Assembly: GCF_003610465.1 (NCBI RefSeq)
Contig: NZ_RAQI01000001.1
Span: 124,001 to 188,000, forward strand
Length of the DNA stretch: 64,000 bases
Direction of reading: 5' to 3'
From: Xenorhabdus ehlersii
GTDB taxonomy: Bacteria > Pseudomonadota > Gammaproteobacteria > Enterobacterales > Enterobacteriaceae
The position numbers and the translations under genes are program-made. Under the pieces are notes generated by a model. The model had not been told where the DNA came from. It saw nothing but the letters and a program-made list of their open reading frames with translations, and did no database searches. This document shows positions 39,182 to 47,982 of the stretch, piece after piece; the stretch's first letter is position 1, and each line of letters begins with the position of its first letter.

Positions 39182-40726
39182 ATGCCTATGTCAGCATTCA
39201 CCAATTCTTCGCTAACGAACTTACCTAAACAGCCAATCAAAATTGCCATCCTGGCGATGGGAGGTGAAGGCGGCGGTGTACTGGCTGATTGGATCGTGAC
39301 TTTGGGGGAAGAGAATGGCTATTTCGCCCAAACGACTTCCGTACCTGGCGTAGCCCAGCGAACTGGGGCAACTATTTATTATGTCGAGTTGTTCCCTGGT
39401 GCTGATGATCCTGAAGTACCAACACCTGTGTTGGCGCTGATGCCGACTGCCGGTGATGTGGATATTGTGCTGGCTTCGGAATTGATGGAAGCCGGACGTG
39501 CTGTCCAACGTGGTTTGGTGATACCGGATCGCACTACGCTGATCGCATCAAGCCATCGGGTATTTTCGATGGAAGAGCGTTCGGCGATGGGAGATGGGCG
39601 CGTGGATAGCGGAGTATTGATCCGGCAATCCCGACAAGCTGCTTTGCGTTTTATCCATTTTGATATGGCGAAGATAGCAGAGAAGAGTGGCAGTGTGATC
39701 AGTGCGGTATTGTTTGGCGCACTCGGTGGTACGGAGATCTTGCCATTTAACCGTAATCAGTTTGAAGCGGCGATCATCAAGAAAAACGTAGGGATAAAGT
39801 CCAGTCTGCAAGCCTTTAGTTTGGGGTGGAGCCGGACACAATTGGCAGCAAAATCAAAAAATACCGGAAAAACGGCGCCAGAAACGCCTATATCGAACAA
39901 TAAAGTCAATGCCCTGCTGTTACATATCCGGCAAAAGTTCCCTGCCTGTATCCATAACATTGCCATAGAAGGTGTCAAGCGCCTGATTGATTACCAGGAT
40001 CTAGCCTACGCTCGTTTGTATCTTGACCGATTGCAAAACCTCATTGAGCAAGCGGTGAAACCTGATGAGCGATTACTGAATGAGCAACTATTACGTGAAA
40101 CAGCCCGCTATTTGGCGCTGTGGATGGCTTACGAAGACACCATACGGGTGGCAGATCTCAAAATTCGCGTCGGTCGATTCGAACGTGTCAGGAAAGAAAT
40201 GCGGGTGAGAGATGGTCAACTGGTCGAAATTAATGACTTTCTGCATCCCAGAATGGAAGAAATCTGTGACACCTTGCCGGCAAGTATTGGGCGTTGGTTA
40301 TCTCGTCCTCATTTCGTCAATCGTATGTTGGCGAAATTACTCAGCTGTGGGCGTGTGATTACCACCAGTTCCATTCGGGGATATCTGTTGCTTTATATGC
40401 TGGCGAGTTGGCGCCGTATGCGCCGCTATACGCTGCGCTTTAAGCATGAAACGGGACGTATTGAAGAATGGCTACGGCGAATTGAAGCAGCAGCAAAGCG
40501 CGATCCCGAATTGGCTGCGGAAATCGCCCAATGCCAGCGTTTGATCAAGGGATATGGTGATACTCATTCCCGCGGATCAAGTCATTTTCAAACGCTGATG
40601 GCAATTGTTGATCACCATCTGCATGACTTATCTCCCGCCAACCTGCGGCAACTACGTGAAGCGGCATTAGCGGATGAACAGGGTGACCGATTACGCGAGT
40701 GCCAACAACGTCTCTCTTTATATTAA
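39182..40726 (+). CDS. Indolepyruvate ferredoxin oxidoreductase-like protein, beta subunit with extra C-terminal domain
   Basis: A 514-residue protein. Residues 20-210 are the POR-gamma/IorB domain (ILAMGGEGGGVLADWIVTLG, SVPGVAQRTGATIYYVEL). Residues about 225-510 form a helical, Arg-rich DUF6537-like extension (WRRMRRYTLRFKHETGRIEE), absent from archaeal IorB, which is only about 200 residues. Works with the upstream alpha subunit (nine-base gap). The extension is typical of the form found in aerobic proteobacteria. Its role is unknown. Start at 39182 has AAGGGG immediately upstream. ATG 39188 is an alternative. Confidence 0.83.
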   Translation: MPMSAFTNSSLTNLPKQPIKIAILAMGGEGGGVLADWIVTLGEENGYFAQTTSVPGVAQRTGATIYYVELFPGADDPEVPTPVLALMPTAGDVDIVLASELMEAGRAVQRGLVIPDRTTLIASSHRVFSMEERSAMGDGRVDSGVLIRQSRQAALRFIHFDMAKIAEKSGSVISAVLFGALGGTEILPFNRNQFEAAIIKKNVGIKSSLQAFSLGWSRTQLAAKSKNTGKTAPETPISNNKVNALLLHIRQKFPACIHNIAIEGVKRLIDYQDLAYARLYLDRLQNLIEQAVKPDERLLNEQLLRETARYLALWMAYEDTIRVADLKIRVGRFERVRKEMRVRDGQLVEINDFLHPRMEEICDTLPASIGRWLSRPHFVNRMLAKLLSCGRVITTSSIRGYLLLYMLASWRRMRRYTLRFKHETGRIEEWLRRIEAAAKRDPELAAEIAQCQRLIKGYGDTHSRGSSHFQTLMAIVDHHLHDLSPANLRQLREAALADEQGDRLRECQQRLSLY

Positions 40727-40752
40727 AGAACCTTATACATGAGGAGCCTGTA

Positions 40753-41172
40753 ATGAGCCTGCTTAGTTTTATACAGCCCCATAAGATCCGTTTTTCTGAA
40801 TGTGATCCGGCGGGGATCGTCTTTTATCCCCAATATTTCGTGATGTTCAACAATTTGCTGGAGGATTGGTTCGATGAATTAACGTCAATGGGATATGCCA
40901 ATTACATCGCAAAACACCGTTTTGGGTTACCGACGGTTCATTTGGAGGCGGAATTTAAGGCAATTAGCAGAATGGGTGATCAGGTCTGGCTGGAATTAAG
41001 TGTTGAGAAAATTGGCAAAAAATCATTGACGTTGCTTCAACGCTGCGTCAGCAAAGACGGTGAATTGAGGATGAGCGTAACTCAGACTTATGTCACCACT
41101 TCACTGGATACCCATCAAGCTATTCCGATACCCGACGAATTTTACTATGCGTTAACTGAACAGATGCCTTAG
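40753..41172 (+). CDS. 4-hydroxybenzoyl-CoA thioesterase-family protein
   Basis: A 139-residue hotdog thioesterase with the 4HBT signature IRFSECDPAGIVFYPQYF (Asp18 as likely nucleophile). Start at 40753 is set by AGGAG eight bases upstream, whereas the longer ORF overlaps iorB. In this operon it most plausibly hydrolyses a hydroxylated aryl-CoA (for example gentisyl-CoA) after the flavin monooxygenase step, giving the free acid for ring cleavage. Confidence 0.87.
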   Translation: MSLLSFIQPHKIRFSECDPAGIVFYPQYFVMFNNLLEDWFDELTSMGYANYIAKHRFGLPTVHLEAEFKAISRMGDQVWLELSVEKIGKKSLTLLQRCVSKDGELRMSVTQTYVTTSLDTHQAIPIPDEFYYALTEQMP

Positions 41173-41222
41173 CTAAATAGGCAATTGCATGGGGTAGATA
41201 TCGTGCGGCAGGAGAATAAATT

Positions 41223-43583
41223 ATGAATGTAAGAGGTAAGAATGCAGTAATCAGTAACAATACAGTAACCGTCAGTGGTAAGAATATCGTATGTATTGGC
41301 GGTGGACCGGCTGGATTGTATTTCGGTCTGCTAATGAAGTTACAAAATCCTGATAATCGTGTCGTGGTGATCGAGCGTAATCGTCCGTATGACACCTTTG
41401 GTTGGGGAGTGGTGTTTTCGGATGCAACGTTGGAAAACCTGCATCTGGCTGATCCTGTGTCGGCTGAAATTATCAGGGAGGAGTTTAGCCGTTGGGATGA
41501 TATCGATATCCACTTTAAGGGAACCGTAAATCGTAGTGGCGGTCATGGATTTATTGGTATTGGCCGTAAAAAACTCCTGAATATCCTGCAAGACCGCTGC
41601 CACGAAGTCGGGGTTGAGTTGCTGTTTGAAACCCAGGTTGAGGATGAGCAGGAGATTGCCCGCAAATATCATGCCGATCTGCTGATTGCCTCTGATGGGA
41701 TCAATAGCCAGATCCGCACCCGTTATGCTGAATTTTTCCAGCCTGATATCGACCAACGCCATTGCCGTTTTGTCTGGTTAGGGACGCATAAAGTTTTTGA
41801 TGCGTTTACGTTTCTGTTTGTGGAAACCGAGGATGGCTGGTTTCAGGTTCACGCCTATCAATTTCAGGAAGGGCTGTCGACTTTTATTGTCGAAACGACG
41901 GAAGAGACCTGGCTGGCTGCGGGTATTGACAAAATGTCACAGGAAGAGGGTATTGCGTATTGTGAAAAAATATTCGCACCGTGGCTGGATGGACATCCAT
42001 TAATCTCCAATGCAACCCATTTGCGGGGGGCTGCTATTTGGATACGTTTTCCCCGCGTAATTTGTGCTAACTGGGTGCACTGGATCAAGCCAGAGGAAGA
42101 TAACGGCAAAAATATCCCGATTGTGTTAATGGGAGATGCCGCCCATACCGCCCATTTTTCCATTGGCTCCGGCACAAAATTGGCATTAGAAGATGCGATT
42201 GAACTGGCAAACAGCCTGAAAGCCCATCAGGGGAATTGGCAGGCGGGTTTGTCCGATTATCAGCAATCGCGCAGTGTGGAAGTGCTGAAAATCCAGAATG
42301 CCGCCCGTAATTCAACGGAGTGGTTCGAAAATGTTGCACGCTATGAAAGCTTTTCGCCCGAACAATTCGCTTATTCACTGTTGACACGTTCCCAGCGCAT
42401 TTCCCATGAAAATTTGCGCTTGAGGGATCGGGCATGGCTGGAAAATTATGAGTGCTGGTTTGCCCAAAAATCTCATCCATTCTCATCGCTGACTCCACCG
42501 TTGCTGACACCTTATCAGGTACGGGGCGTGAGCTTGAAAAATCGGGTTGTTGTCTCTCCTACGCTGCTGTATAGCGCCGTGGAGGGAATTCCGGGTTCAT
42601 TCCATCTGGTTCATCTTGGTAGCCGAGCATTGGGCGGTGCGGGCTTAGTGATTGCTGAAATGACGGCAATTTCTCCGCAAGCACGTGTCACTCCTGCTTG
42701 TACAGGATTATGGAATGATCAGCAGGTGCAGACATGGAAGGCGATCACCGATTTTGTCCACCAGCACACAGACACTTTAATAGGAATTCAATTGGGACAT
42801 GCGGGAAGACGGGGATCAACCCAACTGGGATGGGAACAACCTGATCACCCCTTGCCAGAGGGTAACTGGCCCTTAGTTTCAGCATCAGCCTTGCCCTATT
42901 TAGTTGGGATTTCACAAGTGCCGGCGGCGCTGACTAAGACGCAAATGGCAGAAATTATCGAGCAGTTTATTACTGCAACCCATCGTGCCATCAAAGCCGG
43001 TTTTGACTGGCTGGAGATTCAGGCCGCTCACGGTTATCTGCTCTCCAGTTTTATCTCTCCGCTGACCAATCAGCGCGATGACGAATATGGCGGCTCGCTG
43101 GAAAACCGGCTTCGTTTCCCGTTGGCCGTTTTCAAGGCGGTACGTGAGGTTTGGCCGGCTGATTTGCCAATATCTGTGCGTATTTCTGCCACGGACTGGG
43201 TGGAAGGGGGAACGACGGTTGATGAAGCCGTAGAGATCGCCCGTCGTTTCCGTGCAGCCGGAGTGGATATGGTGGATTGTTCCACAGGGGAAGTCTCTGC
43301 TGAGCAGCAGCCAGTTTATGGACGCATGTACCAGACGCCGATGGCTGATCGCATTCGTAATGAAGGAAACGTGCCGGTTATTGCGGTTGGTGCAATTACC
43401 GATGCTGATCAAATTAACGGCATCATTGCTTCTGGTCGTGCCGATCTCTGTGCCTTATCCCGCCCATTCTTATCTAATGCGGCTTGGCTATTGCATGAAT
43501 GCGCCAGATATGGCTGGACGGGTATCGATTGGCCGAAACCTTATCTTTACGGCAAAGCGCAATTGATTAGAAAACAACTCTAG
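41223..43583 (+). CDS. FAD monooxygenase / Old Yellow Enzyme fusion acting on aryl-CoA
   Basis: A 786-residue fusion. Residues 1-415 are a class A flavin monooxygenase ([15 protein letters not shown] near 23, [20 protein letters not shown] near 300). Residues about 425-786 are an FMN Old Yellow Enzyme barrel ([43 protein letters not shown]). The only characterised proteins I know with this layout are 2-aminobenzoyl-CoA monooxygenase/reductase and salicylyl-CoA 5-hydroxylase, both acting on CoA thioesters of ortho-substituted benzoates. With gentisate dioxygenase next door, 5-hydroxylation of salicylyl-CoA or a relative is the favoured reading. Confidence 0.85.
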   Translation: MNVRGKNAVISNNTVTVSGKNIVCIGGGPAGLYFGLLMKLQNPDNRVVVIERNRPYDTFGWGVVFSDATLENLHLADPVSAEIIREEFSRWDDIDIHFKGTVNRSGGHGFIGIGRKKLLNILQDRCHEVGVELLFETQVEDEQEIARKYHADLLIASDGINSQIRTRYAEFFQPDIDQRHCRFVWLGTHKVFDAFTFLFVETEDGWFQVHAYQFQEGLSTFIVETTEETWLAAGIDKMSQEEGIAYCEKIFAPWLDGHPLISNATHLRGAAIWIRFPRVICANWVHWIKPEEDNGKNIPIVLMGDAAHTAHFSIGSGTKLALEDAIELANSLKAHQGNWQAGLSDYQQSRSVEVLKIQNAARNSTEWFENVARYESFSPEQFAYSLLTRSQRISHENLRLRDRAWLENYECWFAQKSHPFSSLTPPLLTPYQVRGVSLKNRVVVSPTLLYSAVEGIPGSFHLVHLGSRALGGAGLVIAEMTAISPQARVTPACTGLWNDQQVQTWKAITDFVHQHTDTLIGIQLGHAGRRGSTQLGWEQPDHPLPEGNWPLVSASALPYLVGISQVPAALTKTQMAEIIEQFITATHRAIKAGFDWLEIQAAHGYLLSSFISPLTNQRDDEYGGSLENRLRFPLAVFKAVREVWPADLPISVRISATDWVEGGTTVDEAVEIARRFRAAGVDMVDCSTGEVSAEQQPVYGRMYQTPMADRIRNEGNVPVIAVGAITDADQINGIIASGRADLCALSRPFLSNAAWLLHECARYGWTGIDWPKPYLYGKAQLIRKQL

Positions 43584-43592
43584 GAGATATCC

Positions 43593-44732
43593 ATGTCTCA
43601 ACAAGAAAATATCCAAACTCATGATCAATACAGGGAAGATATTCTCGGCCGTGCCAATGTTGCCGATAGTCCTGAACTGCTGGCGTATTACAAGGAGTTG
43701 GTTAAGTACAAGACAGGGGCACTCTGGACAATCGCCAATAAAATAGAACCCTGGCAACCTAAATCAGCTTCAGTGCCGGTACTTTGGCGTTACCGTGATC
43801 TGCGTGAGTACGTTCTAAAATCGGCTGATTTAGTCACACCAGAAAAAGCAGGTCGTCGTGTGGTTTATCTGAACAATTCGGGAGAGCCAGGAGCATCTAC
43901 CGCTGTTGGTTTGCTCTATTCCGGTCTCCAGACGATGCGGCCAGGTGAAGCGGCATCGGCACATGCCCACTCCTCTTCAGCCTTGCGTTTCATTATGGAA
44001 GGACGTGGTGCTTACACCATTGTTGATGGTCAGAAAATGTCGTTGGGAGCGAATGATTTCGTCTTAACCCCCAATGGCACCTGGCATGAACACGGTGTTG
44101 ATCCTGATGGCGCGCAATGTATCTGGCAGGATGGTCTGGATATACCATTGGTTAACATATTAGAGGCAGGTTTTTATAAGGTGCATCCTGATTTGCGTCA
44201 GGCAGTGACTGAACCTGTAGATTCTTCCATTGCACTCTGGGGTGCCCCTGCTTTGCGTCCACAGAATGTTGGCTGGGATAAACCGTATTCCCCGCTGTTC
44301 AGATACCAATGGGAGCCAACTTATGAAGCCTTGCAGCGTTACGCTCAGGTTTCAGAAGGATCGCCTTTTGATGACATTTTGATGCACTACTCCAATCCGC
44401 TAACAGGCGGTCATGTGATGCCAACTCTCGGCGCCAGTATGCAGTTGTTGCGACCTGGTTTTGTTGGTAAAGCACATCGTCATACTGGCAGTTTCATTTA
44501 TCAAGTGGCGAAAGGAAAAGGTTATTCCGTGATTGATGGTCAACGATTTGACTGGCAGGAGCGAGATATTTTCTGCGTTCCTTCGTGGGCATTTCATGAG
44601 CATGTGAATGCCTCACAAACGGATGATGCTTGCCTGTTCTGTTTCAACGATTTGCCAGTCATGCAGGCATTGCAATTGTATTACGAAGAAGCCCTGTCTG
44701 ATAACGATGGACACCAACAAGTGAGAGGATAA
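43593..44732 (+). CDS. Gentisate 1,2-dioxygenase-like bicupin
   Basis: A 379-residue bicupin Fe(II) ring-cleaving dioxygenase. N-terminal cupin HAHSSSALRFIMEGRGAY (His124, His126 plus later WHEH near 165-167) provides the metal site; the C-terminal cupin carries HRHTGSFIYQVAKGKGY and FHEHVN. Gentisate dioxygenases open the ring between C1 and C2 to maleylpyruvate. Context (aryl-CoA hydroxylase and thioesterase upstream, fumarylacetoacetase-family hydrolase and maleate isomerase downstream) supports that role, though related salicylate or 1-hydroxy-2-naphthoate dioxygenases share the fold. Confidence 0.87.
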   Translation: MSQQENIQTHDQYREDILGRANVADSPELLAYYKELVKYKTGALWTIANKIEPWQPKSASVPVLWRYRDLREYVLKSADLVTPEKAGRRVVYLNNSGEPGASTAVGLLYSGLQTMRPGEAASAHAHSSSALRFIMEGRGAYTIVDGQKMSLGANDFVLTPNGTWHEHGVDPDGAQCIWQDGLDIPLVNILEAGFYKVHPDLRQAVTEPVDSSIALWGAPALRPQNVGWDKPYSPLFRYQWEPTYEALQRYAQVSEGSPFDDILMHYSNPLTGGHVMPTLGASMQLLRPGFVGKAHRHTGSFIYQVAKGKGYSVIDGQRFDWQERDIFCVPSWAFHEHVNASQTDDACLFCFNDLPVMQALQLYYEEALSDNDGHQQVRG

Positions 44733-44735
44733 GAG

Positions 44736-45647
44736 ATGCGTTTAATCACTTACCGTTCAGAAGTGACGGCTGCTGCGAGATTAGGTGCAATAGTCAATAA
44801 TCACGTAGTTGACTTGGCAAAATTGGCCGCCCATACAGGGAATAGATTGCCGGATAACATGCTGGAATTTATTGATCTGGGACCATTGGCGGTAAGCAGC
44901 ACAACCGCGCTGTTAGATTCATTCAAGGGGTTTTGGCCTACAGGGATTTCACTGCCATTGCAGAATGTGAAAATTCTCGCTCCCATTCCTCGGCCACGGA
45001 AAAATATCTTTGGTATTGGCCTGAACTATATTGAACATGTGGCCGAATCTAACCGCGCTCTGGATACGGCAAAAGATCTGCCAAAAGAACCCGTTATTTT
45101 CTCTAAGCCGCCAACGACAGTGATTGGCCCTGGCGACGCGATTGAGCATAACAGTGAGATCACCCAGCAATTGGATTGGGAAGTGGAACTGGCGGTGATT
45201 ATCGGCACTCGCGCCAAAGGTGTATCGGAAGCTGAGGCATTGCAATATGTTTTTGGTTATAGCCTGATGATCGACATGAGCGCCCGTGATTGTCGTCGGG
45301 CTGGGCAGTGGATCTACTCCAAGGGGCAGGATACTTATGCGCCTTTTGGCCCTTGCATTGTCACCGCTGATGAAATATCCAACCCGCAAGAGCTGGCGCT
45401 GAGCCTAAAAGTCAATGGTGTGACCAAACAGGATTCCAATACACGCCATATGTTGTTCAAGGTAAATACCCTGATTGCAGATATTAGCAAAGGTATCACG
45501 CTGGAGCCAGGGGATATCATTGCCACAGGTACACCGGAAGGTGTTGGGGCGGGGCGTGATCCACAAGAATGGCTGTGGCCTGGGGATGTGATTGAAGCAT
45601 ACCTTGAAAAGATTGGTTATTTGCGTCACCCCGTTATTGCGGTGTAA
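44736..45647 (+). CDS. Fumarylacetoacetate hydrolase-family enzyme, likely maleylpyruvate/fumarylpyruvate hydrolase
   Basis: A 303-residue FAH-fold hydrolase with the metal-binding triad region: IFGIGLNYIEHVAES, QLDWEVELAVIIG (two Glu/Asp ligands) and SLMIDMSARDCRR. C-terminal IIATGTPEGVGAG is the conserved glycine loop. After gentisate cleavage it would hydrolyse maleylpyruvate directly to maleate and pyruvate, which fits the maleate isomerase two genes later and the absence of a glutathione-type maleylpyruvate isomerase. Three-base gap after the dioxygenase gene. Confidence 0.85.
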   Translation: MRLITYRSEVTAAARLGAIVNNHVVDLAKLAAHTGNRLPDNMLEFIDLGPLAVSSTTALLDSFKGFWPTGISLPLQNVKILAPIPRPRKNIFGIGLNYIEHVAESNRALDTAKDLPKEPVIFSKPPTTVIGPGDAIEHNSEITQQLDWEVELAVIIGTRAKGVSEAEALQYVFGYSLMIDMSARDCRRAGQWIYSKGQDTYAPFGPCIVTADEISNPQELALSLKVNGVTKQDSNTRHMLFKVNTLIADISKGITLEPGDIIATGTPEGVGAGRDPQEWLWPGDVIEAYLEKIGYLRHPVIAV

Positions 45648-45665
45648 ATAAAACAGGAGCCTGAT

Positions 45666-46655
45666 ATGCTGAAACTTCCTAAGTTCAAGGCGGCTGCGGT
45701 ACAGGCTGCTCCTGTCTTTCTGGATACAGAGGCGACAGTTGATCTCGTTTGTCGGCTGATCCAGGAAGCGGCAGATAAGGGAGCCAGTTTGGTGGCTTTT
45801 CCTGAAGTGTTTGTTTCTGGTTACCCCTATTGGAACTGGGTGATGAACCCGATACAAGGCAGCCCATGGTTTGAGAAACTGTGCAAATCTGCCATTGAAG
45901 TGCCAGGGCCGGAGATCAACAAAATCGCACTGGCTGCGGCACGTCATCACATCAACGTTGTGGTTGGGGTTAATGAACGCAGTTCTAATGGTATAGCAAC
46001 ACTCTATAACACTTTGGTGACCATTTCTGATGAAGGAAACATTTTGGGGCGTCATCGCAAGCTGATGCCGACATGGGCAGAGAAACTGACATGGGCGAAT
46101 GGTGATGCGGCTTCATTAAAAGTACATGATACCCGTATCGGGCCGTTGGGCGTGCTGGCCTGCGGCGAAAATACCAATACGTTGGCGCGTTTTTCCTTGT
46201 TATCTCAGGGGGAATTGGTACATGTTGCCAGTTATATCTCCCTGCCGGTTGCACCACCGGATTATGATATGGCTGAGGCGATCCGTTTACGAGCGTCAGC
46301 TCACTGTTTTGAAGGCAAGGTGTTTACCATCGTCTCCTGCTCCACGATTTCGCCGGAAATTGTAAAAGCGATGTCGGCCAGTCATCCTGAAGCTGAAGAG
46401 TTGCTGGCACGTTCTAATAGTGCATTTACCGGCATTATTGGGCCTGATGGGCGAGTGATTGGTGATCCCCTGATTGATAAAGAAGGGATCGTCTATGCGC
46501 AGATTGACTTGAATCGCTGTATTCAGCCGCGTCAAATGCACGATATCACAGGGCATTACAACCGGTTTGATATCTTCGATCTAAAAGTGAACCGTCGTCC
46601 GATGAATGCGATCCGGTTTACCGATCTGCCATCCGATCAGGAGGATCTCCCATGA
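45666..46655 (+). CDS. Nitrilase-family carbon-nitrogen hydrolase
   Basis: A 329-residue nitrilase-superfamily enzyme with a complete catalytic triad: Glu47 in AFPEVFVSGYPYW, Lys132 in HRKLMPTW and Cys166 in LACGENTN. The GYPYW and HRKLMPT elements are those of true nitrilases (branch 1) converting R-CN to R-COOH plus ammonia, but the residue after Cys166 is Gly, where classic nitrilases have Trp, which may mark altered specificity. It overlaps the isomerase gene by four bases, so it belongs to the operon. It may supply the entry acid from a nitrile. Confidence 0.85.
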   Translation: MLKLPKFKAAAVQAAPVFLDTEATVDLVCRLIQEAADKGASLVAFPEVFVSGYPYWNWVMNPIQGSPWFEKLCKSAIEVPGPEINKIALAAARHHINVVVGVNERSSNGIATLYNTLVTISDEGNILGRHRKLMPTWAEKLTWANGDAASLKVHDTRIGPLGVLACGENTNTLARFSLLSQGELVHVASYISLPVAPPDYDMAEAIRLRASAHCFEGKVFTIVSCSTISPEIVKAMSASHPEAEELLARSNSAFTGIIGPDGRVIGDPLIDKEGIVYAQIDLNRCIQPRQMHDITGHYNRFDIFDLKVNRRPMNAIRFTDLPSDQEDLP

Positions 46656-47407
46656 ATAACACAAGACATTTTAGAGTGGGGCTGATTGTTCCCTCTTCAA
46701 ATACGACAATGGAAACAGAAATTCCCGCTATCCTGCGCGCCCGTGAAGCGATAAGCCCTGAACGTTTCACCTTTCATTCCAGCCGCATGAGAATGAAAAC
46801 GGTCACAAAAACAGAACTGGCGGCCATGGATGCAGACAGTGATCGCTGTGCGCTTGAACTGTCGGATGCAGCGGTCGATGTACTGGGATATGCCTGTTTG
46901 GTGGCGATCATGAGCATGGGACAGGGATATCACCGAATCTCTGAAAAGCGCCTCCATCTGCGGACGGTGGAAAATGGACATCCGGCGCCAGTTGTGACCA
47001 GCGCGGGGGCGTTGGTGGATGGGTTACATGCTTTGGGAGCGAAACGAATCTCCATACTAACGCCTTACATGAAGCCATTGACTCAGTTAGTGATTGATTA
47101 CATTGAAAATGAGGGAATTGAAGTTATCGACAGCATTTCGTTGGAGATCCCCGACAACCTTGCTGTCGGACGACAAGATCCTCTCGCACCGGTGGAGATT
47201 ACCAAACGATTAAATAGCAATGTGGATGTTATCGTTGCTTCCGCTTGTGTACAAATGCCTTCTTTGGCGTCAGTACCTCTGATCGAAGATCGGGTGGGAT
47301 TACCTGTTATTTCTTCATCTGTGGCGACAACCTACATGATATTGAAACAGCTTGGGCTGAATACATACGTTCCGAGATTTGGCTCACTGTTATCAGGAAA
47401 ATATTAA
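46652..47407 (+). CDS. Maleate cis-trans isomerase
   Basis: A 251-residue Asp/Glu racemase-superfamily enzyme very similar to Pseudomonas maleate isomerase (NicE/MaiA): VPSSNTTMETEIPA near 13, catalytic Cys82 in LGYACLVAIM and Cys199 in ASACVQMPSL, and the C-terminal SSSVATTYMILKQL. It converts maleate to fumarate for the TCA cycle. In this operon maleate would come from hydrolysis of maleylpyruvate. In the nicotinate pathway it arises from maleamate, but no nic genes are present here. Confidence 0.9.
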   Translation: MNNTRHFRVGLIVPSSNTTMETEIPAILRAREAISPERFTFHSSRMRMKTVTKTELAAMDADSDRCALELSDAAVDVLGYACLVAIMSMGQGYHRISEKRLHLRTVENGHPAPVVTSAGALVDGLHALGAKRISILTPYMKPLTQLVIDYIENEGIEVIDSISLEIPDNLAVGRQDPLAPVEITKRLNSNVDVIVASACVQMPSLASVPLIEDRVGLPVISSSVATTYMILKQLGLNTYVPRFGSLLSGKY

Positions 47408-47433
47408 TCGAGATATAAAAGGTTGTTCAACTT

Positions 47434-47904
47434 ATGCCAGATTCAAAAGTGTTTGTTGACAATTACTTGCCTGCCTTGCTTGGGCAGGCATGGATGCTAG
47501 TTTCTTCTGAATTCCATGATATCGTTGAAGCGCGGGGGCTGTCAGTGCTGGAGTGGCGGGTGTTATCAGCGTTGGCAGGAAGTGGCCCGATTGGCATCAG
47601 CCTTTTGGCACAGAAAACGGTCAGTAAACAACCGACCATTACCCGTGTTTTGCAGCGTTTGGAACTACAGGGGTATATAGCGCGTTTCTCCAATGGTGGC
47701 AGCGATCGCCGTATTACATTGGTAAGTTTGACTGAAACAGGGAAAAAAGTGGTAGAAGGATTGCTGACCGAGGCGGAATCTCACGAAAAAAGTGTGCTGG
47801 AACCGCTGGGTGATAGCAAAAGCCAGCTACTGAAAGAGGTTTTGCAGGAGCTAATTAAACGGCATACACCAATACGTGGAGTATTGGGGGAATTTGGTAA
47901 GTAA
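47434..47904 (+). CDS. MarR-family transcriptional regulator
   Basis: A 156-residue winged-helix regulator: LEWRVLSALAGSGPIGISLL, recognition helix VSKQPTITRVLQRLELQG near 60-77 and the wing FSNGGSDRRITLVSLTETG near 85-103. Located 26 bases after the isomerase as last gene of the operon. Likely an aromatic- or CoA-thioester-responsive repressor of this cluster, acting together with the divergent AraC protein. Confidence 0.87.
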   Translation: MPDSKVFVDNYLPALLGQAWMLVSSEFHDIVEARGLSVLEWRVLSALAGSGPIGISLLAQKTVSKQPTITRVLQRLELQGYIARFSNGGSDRRITLVSLTETGKKVVEGLLTEAESHEKSVLEPLGDSKSQLLKEVLQELIKRHTPIRGVLGEFGK

Positions 47905-47918
47905 TTCGTATGGAACAT

Positions 47919-47957
47919 TACGAGGAATATACCGGTTAATTTGGCATATTCCTCGTA
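47919..47957. terminator. Hairpin between convergent marR-like and DUF4056 genes
   Basis: TACGAGGAATAT / ATATTCCTCGTA 12-bp perfect stem with a 15-base loop, 14 bases past the MarR stop. Flanking bases are AT-rich rather than pure T. Probably a bidirectional terminator. Confidence 0.6.
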
Positions 47958-47982
47958 TATATTGAATAGCGATGGGATGGGC

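Noticed and set aside
41340-41762. Long antisense frame in the monooxygenase/OYE fusion gene
   Set aside because: Long shadows are expected in this more GC-rich operon. The sense frame has full FAD-binding motifs.
41223-43583. Reading the fusion as FadH-like dienoyl-CoA reductase
   Set aside because: The domain order is reversed (monooxygenase first, OYE second) and the Fe-S cysteines of FadH are absent.
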